51,411 nucleotides of DNA from Gordonia desulfuricans NBRC 100010 (GCF_001485495.1 NZ_BCNF01000015.1:1-51411), one strand, 5' to 3'. Positions 25,401 to 34,914 are shown, counted from the stretch's first letter. The notes: generated from the letters alone by a model not told the origin. A program made the numbers and translations.

Positions 25401-27917
25401 GAGCTGGGGTCAGCACTCGGTGAACTCGGCCAGCTCGCCCGCGACACCGCCTCCATCGACGCCGACATCTACCTGAGCTGGGAGGACCAGCCCGACGATT
25501 TCGACGCGATGGCCGCAGCCCTCGGCGAGGTCATCGCGGCCGCGGTGCTGCCGTACTCGGTGCACCGGGTGACGATCACCGTCGCCGGCGCCGACGGTGC
25601 GTTCATGCATCACCACTTCACCTTCCGTCCCACGGCCACCGGTATGGCCGAGGAGCGGCTGATCCGCGGACTGCACCCGTACATCGCGCAACGGATGCAG
25701 ATGGAGCGGTTGCGCAAGTTCGACCTCACCCGTCTGCCGTCGTCGGACGACGAGGAGGTGTACCTGTTCCGCTGCGTGGCCAAGGACAACCCGTCCGACG
25801 ACCGTCTGATCGCATTCGCCCAGGTACGTGACCTCAGCGCCATGCGCGACGAGGACGGCCGGGTGCTCACCCTGCCGACCGCCGAGACCATCCTGGCCTC
25901 GTGCGTCGACTCGATCCGCCGCGCCCAGCCGCTCTCCGACCGCAACGCTGACACCAACCGGATCGTGCTCTACATCTGGCCGCCGATGGACCTGTCGGTG
26001 GAGAACCTCGACGTGGTGGCCGCACACATCCGCGGTACCGCGGCCGGTGTCGGTCTCGAGGAGGTCCAGGTGATCGCGCGTCGTCGCGATGCCGAGACCA
26101 GCGAGCTGAGCAAGGTCTCGATCCGCTTCGCCGCCAACCCGACCGGCAGCTTCGATGCCGTCGTCGAGGAGCCGACCGACGAGCCGATCGAACCGGTCGA
26201 CGCCTACCGGCAGAAGGTGCTGCGGGCCGCCAAGCGCAACACCGTCTACCCCTACGAGCTGGCCGGGTTGCTCGGCGAGTTCGCCGAGTACGATCTCGAC
26301 GCCGAGCAGCGGCTGGTGCCGGTCGACCGTCCGAAGGGCCGCAACAGCGCGGCGATCGTGGCCGGCGTGGTCACCACGGTCACCGACAAGTACACGCAGG
26401 GCATCACCCGCGTGGTGCTGCTCGGCGACCCGACCAAGTCGCTGGGCGCACTGTCGGAGCCGGAATGTGCACGCGTCATCGCCGCACTCGATCTGGCCGA
26501 GTCGATGCAGGTCCCGCTGGAGTGGTACGCCCTGTCCTCGGGTGCCCGCATCTCGATGGACTCGGGTACCGAGAACATGGACTGGGTGGCCCGCGCCCTC
26601 AAGCGTGTCGTGGAGTTCACCCAGGCCGGTGGTGAGATCAACATCGTCGTGGCCGGCATCAACGTCGGCGCGCAGCCGTACTGGAACGCCGAGGCGACGA
26701 TGCTCATGCACACCAAGGGCATCCTGGTGATGACCCCGGATTCGGCGATGGTGCTGACCGGTAAGCAGTCGCTGGACTTCTCCGGTGGCGTGTCGGCCGA
26801 GGACAACTTCGGTATCGGCGGATACGACCGTGTGATGGGCCCGAACGGTCAGGCGCAGTACTGGGCGCCGAACCTGGCGGCCGCCCGCGACGTGCTGATG
26901 TCGCACTACGACCACACCTACGTGGTTCCGGGCGAGCGCACCCCGCGCCGTGCCCACACCACCGACCCGGTCGAGCGTGACATCTCCGATTTCCCGCACG
27001 TGATGGCCGACAGCGACTTCGCCACCGTCGGACAGATCTTCTCGGTCGAGCACAATCCCGACCGCAAGAAGCCGTTCGACATCCGCACCGTGATGCGTGC
27101 GGTGGCCGACCAGGACCATGCCGTCCTGGAGCGCTGGGCGGGCATGGCCGACGCCGAGACCGCCGTCGTCTGCGACGTCCACCTCGGCGGGGTGCCGGTG
27201 TGCCTGCTGGGCATCGAGTCCCGCGAGGTCGCCCGCCGCGGCTACAAGCCGACCGACGGACCGGACGCCTACACCGCGGGCACGCTGTTCCCGCAGTCGT
27301 CGAAGAAGGCGGCCCGGGCGATCAACGTCGCCAGCGGCAACCGTCCGCTGGTGGTGCTGGCCAACCTGTCGGGCTTCGACGGCTCGCCGGAGTCGATGCG
27401 CAAGCTGCAGCTGGAGTACGGCGCCGAGATCGGTCGTGCGATCGTCAACTTCCGTGGGCCGATCGTGTTCTGCGTGATCTCGCGCTACCACGGTGGTGCG
27501 TTCGTGGTGTTCTCCAAGGCGCTCAACCCGAACATGACCGTGCTGGCGATCGACGGCTCGTTCGCGTCGGTGCTCGGTGGCGCCCCCGCCGCCGCAGTCG
27601 TGTTCGCCGGTGAGGTCGCCAAGCGGGTGGCCGCGGATCAGCGGGTACGCGAACTGGAGACCACCCTGGCCGCCTCGTCCGGCGGCGACCGCTCGGCGAT
27701 CGCCGCCGAGCTCGCCGAGACCAGGCAGTCGGTGCGCGCGGAGAAGATCAGCGAGATCGCCGCGGAGTTCGACGGGGTGCACAGCATCCGCCGCGCCGTG
27801 GAGGTCGGATCGGTGGACGCCGTGATCGCCGCCTCGGAGCTGCGTCCGCAGATCATCAGGGCGATCGAGGGCAATCCCGCGTGGTCGGACAGCAACGCCC
27901 ACGTCGGGGTGTCCTGA
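22425..27917 (+). CDS. Single-chain long-chain acyl-CoA carboxylase (fused BC-BCCP-CT)
   Basis: This 1830-residue protein carries all acyl-CoA carboxylase activities on one chain. Residues 1 to about 450 are biotin carboxylase (ATP-grasp loop KATAGGGGRGIRV near 164; EVNTRLQVEHPITEI near 299). The biotin carrier domain has LESMKMET with the biotinylated lysine at residue 622. A central linker of about 550 residues follows. The carboxyltransferase N- and C-halves occupy about 1270-1830 (RNTVYPYELAGLL; GKQSLDFSGGVSAEDNFGIG). The layout matches the mycobacterial LCC type, a homo-oligomer resembling eukaryotic ACC, acting on a range of acyl-CoA lengths. The start is GTG 22425 or GTG 22428 behind AAGGAGGG. 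A strong hairpin follows the stop. Confidence 0.93.
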   Translation: MVFARIAIVNRGEAAMRLIHAVRALSAETGQPIEVIALHTDVDRNATFVREADVAYDLGPAAARPYLNLEILEHALLETGADAAWVGWGFVAEDPAFAELCDRIGVTFVGPSAEAMRKLGDKIGAKLIAEEVGVPVAPWSRGPVDTIDDALTSAAQVGYPLMLKATAGGGGRGIRVITSDDDLRDAFDRTRDEAARAFGSGVVFLERLVTGARHVEVQVIADGQGTAWALGVRDCSVQRRNQKIIEESASPVLAPEQVAELKTSAERLAVAVGYCGAATVEFLYHPGERLFAFLEVNTRLQVEHPITEITTGFDLVRAQLRVAGGEKLTGEAPLERGHAIEARLNAEDPDRDFAPAPGRIERLELPAGPGIRVDTGVSEGDTIPADFDSMIAKVIAYGRNRDEALGRLRRAMAETRVIIEGGSTNKSFVLELLNQPEVIDGSADTGWIDRVREEGRLVANRHSAVALAAAAIETYEEEEGVERHRLLSTAAGGRPQVQHDSGRPLDLKLRGVGYRVRVARIGAHRFRVGIEAGELTRTADVDIERFDTHTSQMVLNGVRYRLVTGTHGPIHLVDVDGVTHRVSRDEGGVVRAPAPALVVATPLSVGDEVEAGAPVLVLESMKMETLVRAPFRARLKECVVSVGTQVETGAPLLRLEPIVDDAEDETPEVSEAVEIELPDAPVDVSAEDRTSRGLEDLRSLLLGYDVDPHDRTRLLNDYLTARATVIEDGRRPLADELELITVFADLADLSKNRPSEENLGDEHVHSSREGFHTYLQSLDVERDGLPATFHAQLGRALAHYGVHDLERSPELEAAVFRIFLALQNPAQSVTVISTLLREWLREPTPRDELQDGVGNALDRLVAATQVRFPVIADLTRGVIYAWYGQPLLRRNRARVYRDVREHLRYLDANPAAPDRDERISEMVSSTEPLVRVLVQRMQRENADPTVMLEVLTRRYYGNKGLTAVRIEKPAGATFVIAERDGNHLVSSAVRFDELGSALGELGQLARDTASIDADIYLSWEDQPDDFDAMAAALGEVIAAAVLPYSVHRVTITVAGADGAFMHHHFTFRPTATGMAEERLIRGLHPYIAQRMQMERLRKFDLTRLPSSDDEEVYLFRCVAKDNPSDDRLIAFAQVRDLSAMRDEDGRVLTLPTAETILASCVDSIRRAQPLSDRNADTNRIVLYIWPPMDLSVENLDVVAAHIRGTAAGVGLEEVQVIARRRDAETSELSKVSIRFAANPTGSFDAVVEEPTDEPIEPVDAYRQKVLRAAKRNTVYPYELAGLLGEFAEYDLDAEQRLVPVDRPKGRNSAAIVAGVVTTVTDKYTQGITRVVLLGDPTKSLGALSEPECARVIAALDLAESMQVPLEWYALSSGARISMDSGTENMDWVARALKRVVEFTQAGGEINIVVAGINVGAQPYWNAEATMLMHTKGILVMTPDSAMVLTGKQSLDFSGGVSAEDNFGIGGYDRVMGPNGQAQYWAPNLAAARDVLMSHYDHTYVVPGERTPRRAHTTDPVERDISDFPHVMADSDFATVGQIFSVEHNPDRKKPFDIRTVMRAVADQDHAVLERWAGMADAETAVVCDVHLGGVPVCLLGIESREVARRGYKPTDGPDAYTAGTLFPQSSKKAARAINVASGNRPLVVLANLSGFDGSPESMRKLQLEYGAEIGRAIVNFRGPIVFCVISRYHGGAFVVFSKALNPNMTVLAIDGSFASVLGGAPAAAVVFAGEVAKRVAADQRVRELETTLAASSGGDRSAIAAELAETRQSVRAEKISEIAAEFDGVHSIRRAVEVGSVDAVIAASELRPQIIRAIEGNPAWSDSNAHVGVS

Positions 27918-27935
27918 TCACCTGACCCGACGACT

Positions 27936-27967
27936 CGGGCCCCGACCTCCTGCGAGGTCGGGGCCCG
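27936..27967. terminator. Bidirectional terminator after the carboxylase gene
   Basis: A perfect 14-base stem (27936-27949 with 27954-27967) closes on a 4-base loop, between the carboxylase stop (27917) and the end of the convergent SnoaL-like gene (27993). Confidence 0.8.
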
Positions 27968-27992
27968 CTCGCGTTCACCGGGTCCGGCGCGG

Positions 27993-28559
27993 TCAGTTGC
28001 CGTCGAGATCCGGGGGAGTGGTGGTCATCAGACGCGGATCGGGTTGACCGCCCGCAGTTCTGAGCACTCCCAGCACCGCCCTGCCCAACGCGAGGAGTCC
28101 GCGCGGTCCGCGCTTGTCGATCCCACCGAGGAGCTGCTTGACGATGGTCAGCTGGTCGAAGTAGATCCGTTCGGTGACGAGGTTCTCGTTCTCGTCGAAG
28201 ATGAAGTACGCGGTCATCCGCGTCCGATGCCGCGACCCGGTGGGCGGGATCTTGCCGAGGTACCCCTTCTGGGTGCCGAGCAGCCAGAACTCGACGATCA
28301 CCGCATCCACGCTGTGCCGGAACGCGATCAGTTCGTGGTCCTGATCGGGGAAGGCCACGCGGGTGTCGTGGTAGTAGCCGCGGACGTCCGAGTCGCCGTC
28401 GTGCACCAGCATCTGGGCGATCAGCTCGTAGTGCGGATGCGGGAACGTCGACAGCGTCGCGTCCCAGTCCTGGGCCACCTCGTCGTGGAAGTGATCGAGG
28501 ACCAGCTTCTCCCGCGCGCGCAGCACGTCTTCGGGCGGCAGGGTGAATCGTGATCGCAT
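27993..28559 (-). CDS. SnoaL/NTF2-like protein
   Basis: The ATG at 28559 follows AGGAG by 5 bases and gives 188 residues. The cone-like NTF2/SnoaL pattern is visible (ATLSTFPHPHYELIAQMLVH, GYYHDTRVAFPDQDHELIAF, DENENLVTERIYFDQLTIV). Members include polyketide cyclases, ester hydrolases and steroid isomerase-like proteins. It is divergent from a TetR gene, with a 17-base palindrome between them, so it is probably that repressor's target. Substrate unknown. Confidence 0.7.
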   Translation of the reverse strand: MRSRFTLPPEDVLRAREKLVLDHFHDEVAQDWDATLSTFPHPHYELIAQMLVHDGDSDVRGYYHDTRVAFPDQDHELIAFRHSVDAVIVEFWLLGTQKGYLGKIPPTGSRHRTRMTAYFIFDENENLVTERIYFDQLTIVKQLLGGIDKRGPRGLLALGRAVLGVLRTAGGQPDPRLMTTTPPDLDGN

Positions 28560-28598
28560 GGGTCTCCTGTGATCGTCGTGAGCGGGCCGTGACCTAAA

Positions 28599-28615
28599 TA
28601 CCCACACCGTGGGTA
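28599..28615. promoter_or_regulatory. Candidate TetR operator between divergent genes
   Basis: TACCCAC-ACC-GTGGGTA is a perfect 7-3-7 dyad in AT-richer sequence, 40 bases before the SnoaL-like start and 66 bases before the TetR start. Its location suggests control of both genes by the adjacent TetR protein. Confidence 0.6.
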
Positions 28616-28680
28616 ATATGCGTCACAGACTAGCGCCGACCTGATGACCGAGGCAACACCATCGGGCAGAATTGTCCGGC

Positions 28681-29397
28681 GTGACCACCACCTCGGGACC
28701 ACGCCGTGGCCGACCCCCCAAGGGCGAGTCGGGGCTCACCCGTACGGCGATCGTCACCGCGACCCTCGCCGCGATCGACCGCGACGGCGTATCGACGGTG
28801 GGCATGCGGTCGATCGCGCGTGCACTCGGGGTGGACCCGAAGAGCCTCTACAACCACGTGCACGGGCTCGACGGACTGCTCGACGCCGTCGCCGAACATG
28901 TCCTCGGCTCCGTCGAGCTGCCGCAGGTCACCGGCGACCTCACCACCGACCTCACCGCGGTTGCGTACGCCTTCCGTGCAGCGGCGCTCGCGCATCCACA
29001 CGCGGCGGCGCTGGTGCTCACGCGTCAACTCGACTCAGTCGAGGGTCTGGCGCCGGTGCAGCTGGTGCTCGCCACCCTGCGCGACGCGGGTTGTCCCGCC
29101 GAGGAGTCCGTCCACATCCTGCGCGCCCTGCTGGCGGCGGTGATCGGTGCGCTGTTGCGTGAGGTCGAGGCCGGCCCGACCTTCGGCTCCACCCTCGCCG
29201 CAGATGTCGCGAGAAGAACTGCAGCCCTGGCTGATTCGGGATTCCCTGCGGTCGCCGAGGCCGCGCCGTTCATCGCTCGGTTCGACGGTCCCGCCGAGTT
29301 CGAGTACGCGGTGGGATTCGCGATCGATGCAGTCCGTGCACGGCTGCGACGCGACTCCGATGCCTCGGGTTCCCGAATCCGGCATCCAGACCACTGA
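28681..29397 (+). CDS. TetR-family regulator (TetR_C-type C-terminus)
   Basis: The GTG at 28681 is chosen, giving 238 residues; a TTG at 28672 is possible and no clear ribosome site favours either. The N-terminus is basic (PRRGRPPKGESGLTRTAIV), followed by the HTH (MRSIARALGVDPKSLYNHVH). The C-terminal part fits the TetR(C)-like tetracycline-repressor-type ligand domain. It is divergent from the SnoaL-like gene and shares a palindromic site with it; 84 bases beyond its stop lies the MaoC gene. Confidence 0.87.
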   Translation: MTTTSGPRRGRPPKGESGLTRTAIVTATLAAIDRDGVSTVGMRSIARALGVDPKSLYNHVHGLDGLLDAVAEHVLGSVELPQVTGDLTTDLTAVAYAFRAAALAHPHAAALVLTRQLDSVEGLAPVQLVLATLRDAGCPAEESVHILRALLAAVIGALLREVEAGPTFGSTLAADVARRTAALADSGFPAVAEAAPFIARFDGPAEFEYAVGFAIDAVRARLRRDSDASGSRIRHPDH

Positions 29398-29481
29398 CCT
29401 GCACCTATCCTGAGCCGAGGCCCGGCAACCGGCCACAGGGGCCCGGATCGTCATCGCAGTCGGATGACCAGGAGGCCGCCG

Positions 29482-30498
29482 ATGCGTTCGCAACCGTCGA
29501 CGTCATCCGACGATCCCCGGTGCGTCCGCCGGATGTCGAAGGACCATCACACCGTGGGACGAGAAGAGGTCCGCACCTTCGCCCGCGTGGTCCACGACTG
29601 GAATCCGCTCCACCACCGGGAGGCGGCCGCCCACGCGGCCGGACATCGCGCCCTGCAGGCGCCGCTGACGTACGCGGCGGCCATCGCGGGACCCATGGAA
29701 CAAGCCGACCTCCTCGCCGATCTGCCGGGCGGATACGACCTTTCGCAGCTGCTACACGTCAAGGAGCGGCACATCTACCACCAACCGGTCTACGTCGGTG
29801 ACCGACTCTGGCGCGTGTCGTGGGTGAAGTCCTATCGCCCGTCCGAGCGTGCCGACGTCATCGTGATCGAGAACCAGTTCGTCCGCGCCGACGGCGAGGT
29901 CGTGCAATCGATGTGGACCTCACTGCTCGGGCGCAGCGGCGGTGGCGTCGACCCCGACATCGTGCGGGCGGCCCATCAGGTGATGGCGGTCGTGCCGGAC
30001 ATGCCCGAGACCGTCCGCATCGGCCCCGATCCGGACGCCCTCCGTGAACCCGGCGACTTCCGGCCACCCGGCCCGGCGACCACCTGCGCCAACAAGTGGG
30101 AACGCGGAATGTTGTTGCCCGAGCACACCTTCGAGATCTCGCGCACCGATCTCGTGCTCTACTCGGGCGTCTCGGCAGACCCGAACCCGGTGCACTTCAG
30201 CGAGCACCTCGCCCGGCTCGCCGGGCTCGAGACCGTCGTTGCCCAGGCGATGCTGACGATGGCGCTCGGCGGCGCCTATCTCGGGACACTCGTCGGCGAC
30301 CCGGCGTCGGTGCGAGAGTACCGCGCTCGTTTCACCAGTCCGGTCTACCTCCGCGCGACCGAGCGGGCGACGCTGAGATTCGGCGCGAAGGTCAGACATC
30401 GCGACCCCGAGAGCGGGAGGGCCGAGCTGAGCATCACCGCCACGCACGATGGGCGGAGGATCTTCGGACGATGTTCTGCGACGGTGGATCTGCGCTAG
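29482..30498 (+). CDS. Double-hotdog (MaoC_dehydrat_N + MaoC) dehydratase/hydratase
   Basis: The ATG at 29482 follows AGGAGG by 6 bases and gives 338 residues. The first hotdog domain covers about residues 20-150 (HVKERHIYHQPVYVGDRLWR). The second carries the hydratase motif SADPNPVHFSEHLARLAG with the catalytic Asp/Asn-His pair intact. Such fused proteins correspond to HadA/HadB-like or enoyl-CoA hydratase-2 enzymes acting on acyl thioesters. The gene follows the TetR gene on the same strand. A broken homologue is at 39306-40044. The exact substrate is not readable. Confidence 0.82.
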   Translation: MRSQPSTSSDDPRCVRRMSKDHHTVGREEVRTFARVVHDWNPLHHREAAAHAAGHRALQAPLTYAAAIAGPMEQADLLADLPGGYDLSQLLHVKERHIYHQPVYVGDRLWRVSWVKSYRPSERADVIVIENQFVRADGEVVQSMWTSLLGRSGGGVDPDIVRAAHQVMAVVPDMPETVRIGPDPDALREPGDFRPPGPATTCANKWERGMLLPEHTFEISRTDLVLYSGVSADPNPVHFSEHLARLAGLETVVAQAMLTMALGGAYLGTLVGDPASVREYRARFTSPVYLRATERATLRFGAKVRHRDPESGRAELSITATHDGRRIFGRCSATVDLR

Positions 30499-30546
30499 GG
30501 CCCCACGGGAGGGTGGCCCCGGTCCCGCTCGTTCTCGGGGTGACGG

Positions 30547-31944
30547 TCACCGCTCCCCGGTGACGTGCCGGTCGGCGACGTCGAGTGCCCGGTCGAGGAT
30601 CTCCAGCCCGGCCCGCGCCTCGTCGGCGGTGACGGTGCACGGCGGGACGACGTGGATACGGTTGTAGTTGGCGAACGGCAACAACCCGGCCGACTTGCAG
30701 GCTGCGATGGTCTCGGTCATCGCCGGGCTGCTCGAACCGTAGGGCGCCAGTGGTTCACGGGTCGCGCGATCGGCGACCAGCTCGACCGCCCAGAACACAC
30801 CGACACCACGCACCTCGCCGACACTGGGATGCCGATCGGCGAGTTCGCGCAGGCCGGGGCCGATCACCTCGGCACCGATCGTGGCCGCGTTCTCGACGAT
30901 CTGCTCGTCTTCCATCGCGCGGATGGTGGCGACTGCTGCCGCGGTCGCGAGCGGATGACCGGAGTAGGTCAGTCCGCCGGGATAGGCGCGGTGGGCGAAG
31001 GTCTCGGCGATCGCGGTGTTGATCACCACACCGCCGAGGGGGACGTATCCGGAGTTGACGCCCTTGGCGAAGGTGATCAGATCCGGGGTGACGTCGCCGT
31101 GTTCGAACGCGAACCACCGTCCGGTGCGGCCGAATCCGGCCATCACCTCGTCGGCGATGAACACGATGCCGTGGCGGTCACAGATCTCTCGCACGCCGGT
31201 GAGATAACCGGGCGGCGGGACCATGATCCCGGCGGTACCGGGCACCGACTCCAGGATGATCGCCGCGATCGTGCCCGAACCCTCCATGGCGACGACCTGC
31301 TCGAGGTGCGCGAGTGCGCGCTCGCACTCCTGCTGCTGCGTCTCGGCATGGAACTGCGAACGGTACAGGAACGGCCCGAAGAAGTGGACGACGCCGCGGG
31401 TACCGGAGTCGGTCGCCCAGCGCCGCGGGTCGCCGGTGAGGGCCACGGCGGTGTCGGTGCCACCGTGGTACGAGCGGTAGCGCGACAGCACCTTCGGCCG
31501 GCCGGTGTGCAGTTTGGCCATCCGCACCGCGTGTTCGACGGCGTCGGCGCCGCCGTTGGTGAAGAACACCTTGTCCAGGCCGGCGGGGGTGTGGGTGGTG
31601 ATCAGCCTCGCCGCCTCCGACCGCGCGTCGTTGGCGTGATGCGGGGCGACGGTGCACAGTTTGGCCGCCTGCGCCGCGATCGCCTCGACCACCTTCGGGT
31701 GCTGATGGCCGATGTTGGTGTTCACCATCTGCGAGGAGAAGTCCAGCAACCGCTTTCCGTCACCGTCCCACACATACGATCCCGCCGAGGCGGTGATCGT
31801 CATCGGCGAGATCTCGGCCTGTGCCGACCACGAGTGGAAGACGTGGGCACGGTCGAGCTCGTAGGCCCGAGCCGCCTCGGCCCTGGCGTCGGCCGCCGAG
31901 AGCCCGTTGGGCAGCGTCGGGGCTTCGTCGTCGATGAGGGTCAT
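30547..31944 (-). CDS. Class III PLP-dependent aminotransferase (omega-amino acid type)
   Basis: The ATG at 31944 is 7 bases after GGAG; a GTG two codons earlier is also possible. The product has 465 residues. It shows fold-type I class III features: TNGGADAVEHAVRMAKLHTG, the PLP phosphate contact region, IADEVMAGFGRTG, and the PLP lysine in ITFAKGVNSGYVPLGG. Relatives use beta-alanine, taurine, 4-aminobutyrate or similar omega-amino acids with pyruvate or 2-oxoglutarate. The pyrimidine-type catabolic genes at 44.9-50.3 kb would yield beta-alanine or 3-aminoisobutyrate, so it could complete that route, but it is 9 kb away and not in that operon. Confidence 0.88.
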   Translation of the reverse strand: MTLIDDEAPTLPNGLSAADARAEAARAYELDRAHVFHSWSAQAEISPMTITASAGSYVWDGDGKRLLDFSSQMVNTNIGHQHPKVVEAIAAQAAKLCTVAPHHANDARSEAARLITTHTPAGLDKVFFTNGGADAVEHAVRMAKLHTGRPKVLSRYRSYHGGTDTAVALTGDPRRWATDSGTRGVVHFFGPFLYRSQFHAETQQQECERALAHLEQVVAMEGSGTIAAIILESVPGTAGIMVPPPGYLTGVREICDRHGIVFIADEVMAGFGRTGRWFAFEHGDVTPDLITFAKGVNSGYVPLGGVVINTAIAETFAHRAYPGGLTYSGHPLATAAAVATIRAMEDEQIVENAATIGAEVIGPGLRELADRHPSVGEVRGVGVFWAVELVADRATREPLAPYGSSSPAMTETIAACKSAGLLPFANYNRIHVVPPCTVTADEARAGLEILDRALDVADRHVTGER

Positions 31945-32060
31945 GGCCACGCTCCGTACACGGTGATTCGGGTAGTCGCCGTCATCCTAAGGGGACAGCC
32001 CGTCGTCCGCGGGATCGAGGGCGCCCCCGCGCGTTGGCGGCTTCGGCCCCGCTCGCGATC

Positions 32061-32303
32061 TCAGGGCCGATCGTGATGATGGCGAGCCGAGGCCCAGCCC
32101 GCGTAGTCGTGCATCCAGTCATCGACGTGGACACCGGAGGTATGCCTCCACTGCACGGTGTCGGCGGAGGCGTCCCGGTCCAGGGCGGCGAGTGCCGAGA
32201 GGGCGAGGCACAGCACCGCCACACCCACTGCGACCATGACCGCCACCCGGAGCCGACCGGGCCTCACCAGGACAGCCCCCGAGTGGATCGGGCCGGCGAA
32301 CAT
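32061..32303 (-). CDS. Small single-pass membrane protein, hypothetical
   Basis: An 80-residue frame from ATG 32303 has one clear membrane segment (LRVAVMVAVGVAVLCLALSA) and a His/Asp/Trp-containing C-terminus. A GTG four codons upstream is an alternative, with GGAGG 9 bases ahead. The start sits just after the position where the neighbouring COG4705 gene would stop (32308-32310) if its frameshift were repaired. This suggests translational coupling in a PAP2-COG4705-small protein operon. No family recognised. Confidence 0.5.
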   Translation of the reverse strand: MFAGPIHSGAVLVRPGRLRVAVMVAVGVAVLCLALSALAALDRDASADTVQWRHTSGVHVDDWMHDYAGWASARHHHDRP

Positions 32304-33139
32304 GTCCTCACGCACCGACGCCCACCTCCGTTCCGGTTCGTCCCCCGGTACGGTCGACCCCGGTGACCGAGAGGTAGGCAACGAGTACCACCATCACGGC
32401 CAGGAACACCACATTGGTCACCGTCGTACCGAACCCCAGCCCCCCCGGCCGTGGGCGACTGGGTCAGAAGGTCACCGAGCGAGGCCCCCAGCGGTCTGGT
32501 CACGACGTATGCGGCCCAGAACGCGACGACCGCCGGCAGCCCGAATGAACGGTGTGCCACCGCGATCGCGACGATCACCAGTGCGAAGACCGCCGCCGAC
32601 AGCCGGTAGCCCAGGTCGAGCCGTTCGGCGATCAGGTCACCCGCAGCGGTGCCCAGCGCGAAGGTCACCAGGATCGCGAGCCAGTAGAAGGCCTCACGCC
32701 GCACGGTGCGGATCGAGTGGATCGACAACGTGCGCTCCACCCGATACCACGCGGCGAACACGAGCATCAGCGCCACGGCGAACACCGTCGTCGAGGTGAT
32801 GAGCGGAACACCCCACGAATCGGTGAGGGTGTCGGTGACGAGCGTGCCGGTCACACTGATGACCAGGACGGTCCACCAGTACACGACAGGGATGTAGCGC
32901 CGCACCGAGAACTGGACGATCAGCGCGATCACGGCCAGCACGAGGGTCACGATGGTGGTGGTGCGCAGCCCCGCACCCAGGGTCATGTTCAGATAGTCGG
33001 CCGCGGTCTCACCGACCGTGGTGGCGAGGATCTTGATGATCCAGAAGAAGATGGTGATCTCGGGGACCTTGTTGGCCCGCAACACCGTCCACACCGGGGT
33101 GCCGACGGCGGCGGTACGGTCGTCTCCACACGGGCTCAT
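32264..33139 (-). CDS. COG4705 multi-pass membrane protein, 3' frameshift
   Basis: The ATG at 33139 follows GGGGAGG. The first 230 residues are a typical COG4705 membrane protein of unknown function (KVPEITIFFWIIKILATTVG, GETAADYLN), with about seven membrane segments. After PTAGG the frame changes to an unrelated Arg/Gly-rich tail. Removing one base from the G7 run (C7 at 32440-32446 on the plus strand) restores a normal membrane end (LGFGTTVTNVVFLAVMVVLV) with a stop at 32308-32310. So the reading shown is a frameshifted gene, or a sequencing or assembly error. It lies 15 bases downstream of the PAP2 gene. Confidence 0.75.
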   Translation of the reverse strand: MSPCGDDRTAAVGTPVWTVLRANKVPEITIFFWIIKILATTVGETAADYLNMTLGAGLRTTTIVTLVLAVIALIVQFSVRRYIPVVYWWTVLVISVTGTLVTDTLTDSWGVPLITSTTVFAVALMLVFAAWYRVERTLSIHSIRTVRREAFYWLAILVTFALGTAAGDLIAERLDLGYRLSAAVFALVIVAIAVAHRSFGLPAVVAFWAAYVVTRPLGASLGDLLTQSPTAGGAGVRYDGDQCGVPGRDGGTRCLPLGHRGRPYRGTNRNGGGRRCVRTCSPARSTRGLSW

Positions 33140-33154
33140 CTACTGCCTCCCCGC

Positions 33155-33874
33155 TCAGCGCAACACCGCGCGATGGCGGGCGGCGTCCGGTCCGGGTGCG
33201 GCACCCGGCAACAACTTCCGCGCCGCCGACGGCGCATGCGGACCGAACCTGGCCAGCACCGCGACGCTCAGTTCCGTGACGGTCACGCCGACCGCCACCC
33301 CCAGTGCCGCTCCGGCCACCACATCGCTCACCCAGTGCACACCGAGATACAGACGCGTACCCGCGGCGACCACGACGACCACGGTCGCCAGGAACCACGC
33401 GACCATCCGCGTCGACCGCCGGGCCCGATCGGTGACGAGCACCACCAGCGCACAGACCAGGGCGGTGGTCCCGGTGACGTGTCCGGACGGATACGAGTAG
33501 GTCATCTCGAGCACTCCGAGCTGATCGAGCGCCGGGGGCCGGTGACGGGACACGATCAGCTTGGCCACCTCACCGAGTGCCCCCGCGACGGCGACCGTGG
33601 CGATCAGCGCGACGGCACGGGTCAGAGCCCGGTCCCGGATGAAGAACCCCAGTGCCGCGATCGCGGTCCACGCGGTCACGCTGACCGGACCGAACGCGAG
33701 GGTGACCTGGGTGATGATCGTGGTGGCGGTACCGCCGCGGTGCGCGACGAACCAGCTCATCACCGCGTCGTCGATCCCGGTGGGTGAGCCGTCGAGCATG
33801 AAGGTGATCGCACCGATACAGACGACGAGGATTCCGGTGATTCCGGCGGCAATTCGCAGGGGATGACTTCGCAC
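33155..33874 (-). CDS. PAP2-family membrane phosphatase
   Basis: The 239-residue protein has about six membrane segments and all three PAP2 motifs: KLIVSRHRP, YPSGH, and TRLYLGVHWVSD. These enzymes dephosphorylate lipid phosphates such as undecaprenyl pyrophosphate or phosphatidic acid at the membrane. It heads a probable operon with the COG4705 and small membrane proteins and is divergent from the response regulator gene, sharing about 96 bases of promoter region. Confidence 0.9.
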   Translation of the reverse strand: MRSHPLRIAAGITGILVVCIGAITFMLDGSPTGIDDAVMSWFVAHRGGTATTIITQVTLAFGPVSVTAWTAIAALGFFIRDRALTRAVALIATVAVAGALGEVAKLIVSRHRPPALDQLGVLEMTYSYPSGHVTGTTALVCALVVLVTDRARRSTRMVAWFLATVVVVVAAGTRLYLGVHWVSDVVAGAALGVAVGVTVTELSVAVLARFGPHAPSAARKLLPGAAPGPDAARHRAVLR

Positions 33875-33970
33875 GTCCTACACCGTGCTCCGGGGCCGCT
33901 GTGAGGACGCTGAGGTCACCTGAACGGGTCGTGCGCGGGAATCCCGGGTGGATCGTCCATAGTGGTCTGC

Positions 33971-34651
<681 letters not shown>

Positions 34652-34914
34652 TCGGGCCAGCCGTGCACCGGGAGCGTGAACCCGATCGCCGCACCCCCCG
34701 ATTCCGAATCACCGATCGTCAGCTCACCGCCGTGTGCCCGGATGATCTCGCCGACGATGGCCAGCCCGAGGCCGGATCCGGTCGAGTCGCCCGCGCTGCG
34801 CTGCCGGGCGGTGTCCAGGCGTACGAACCGCTCGGTGATCCGATCCTTGTCCTCGTCGGGGATCCCGGGTCCGTCATCGGCGACGACGACAGTCACCGTT
34901 CCGGCCGGATCGGT

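Noticed and set aside
25410..27902. 830-codon open frame on the minus strand within the carboxylase gene
   Set aside because: It is antisense to the carboxyltransferase half of the carboxylase; its His/Val/Gly/Arg-rich composition is typical of such shadows.
32440..32446. Programmed frameshift site in the COG4705 gene
   Set aside because: A single homopolymer with no downstream stimulator is more simply a mutation or sequencing error, so it is reported as such.
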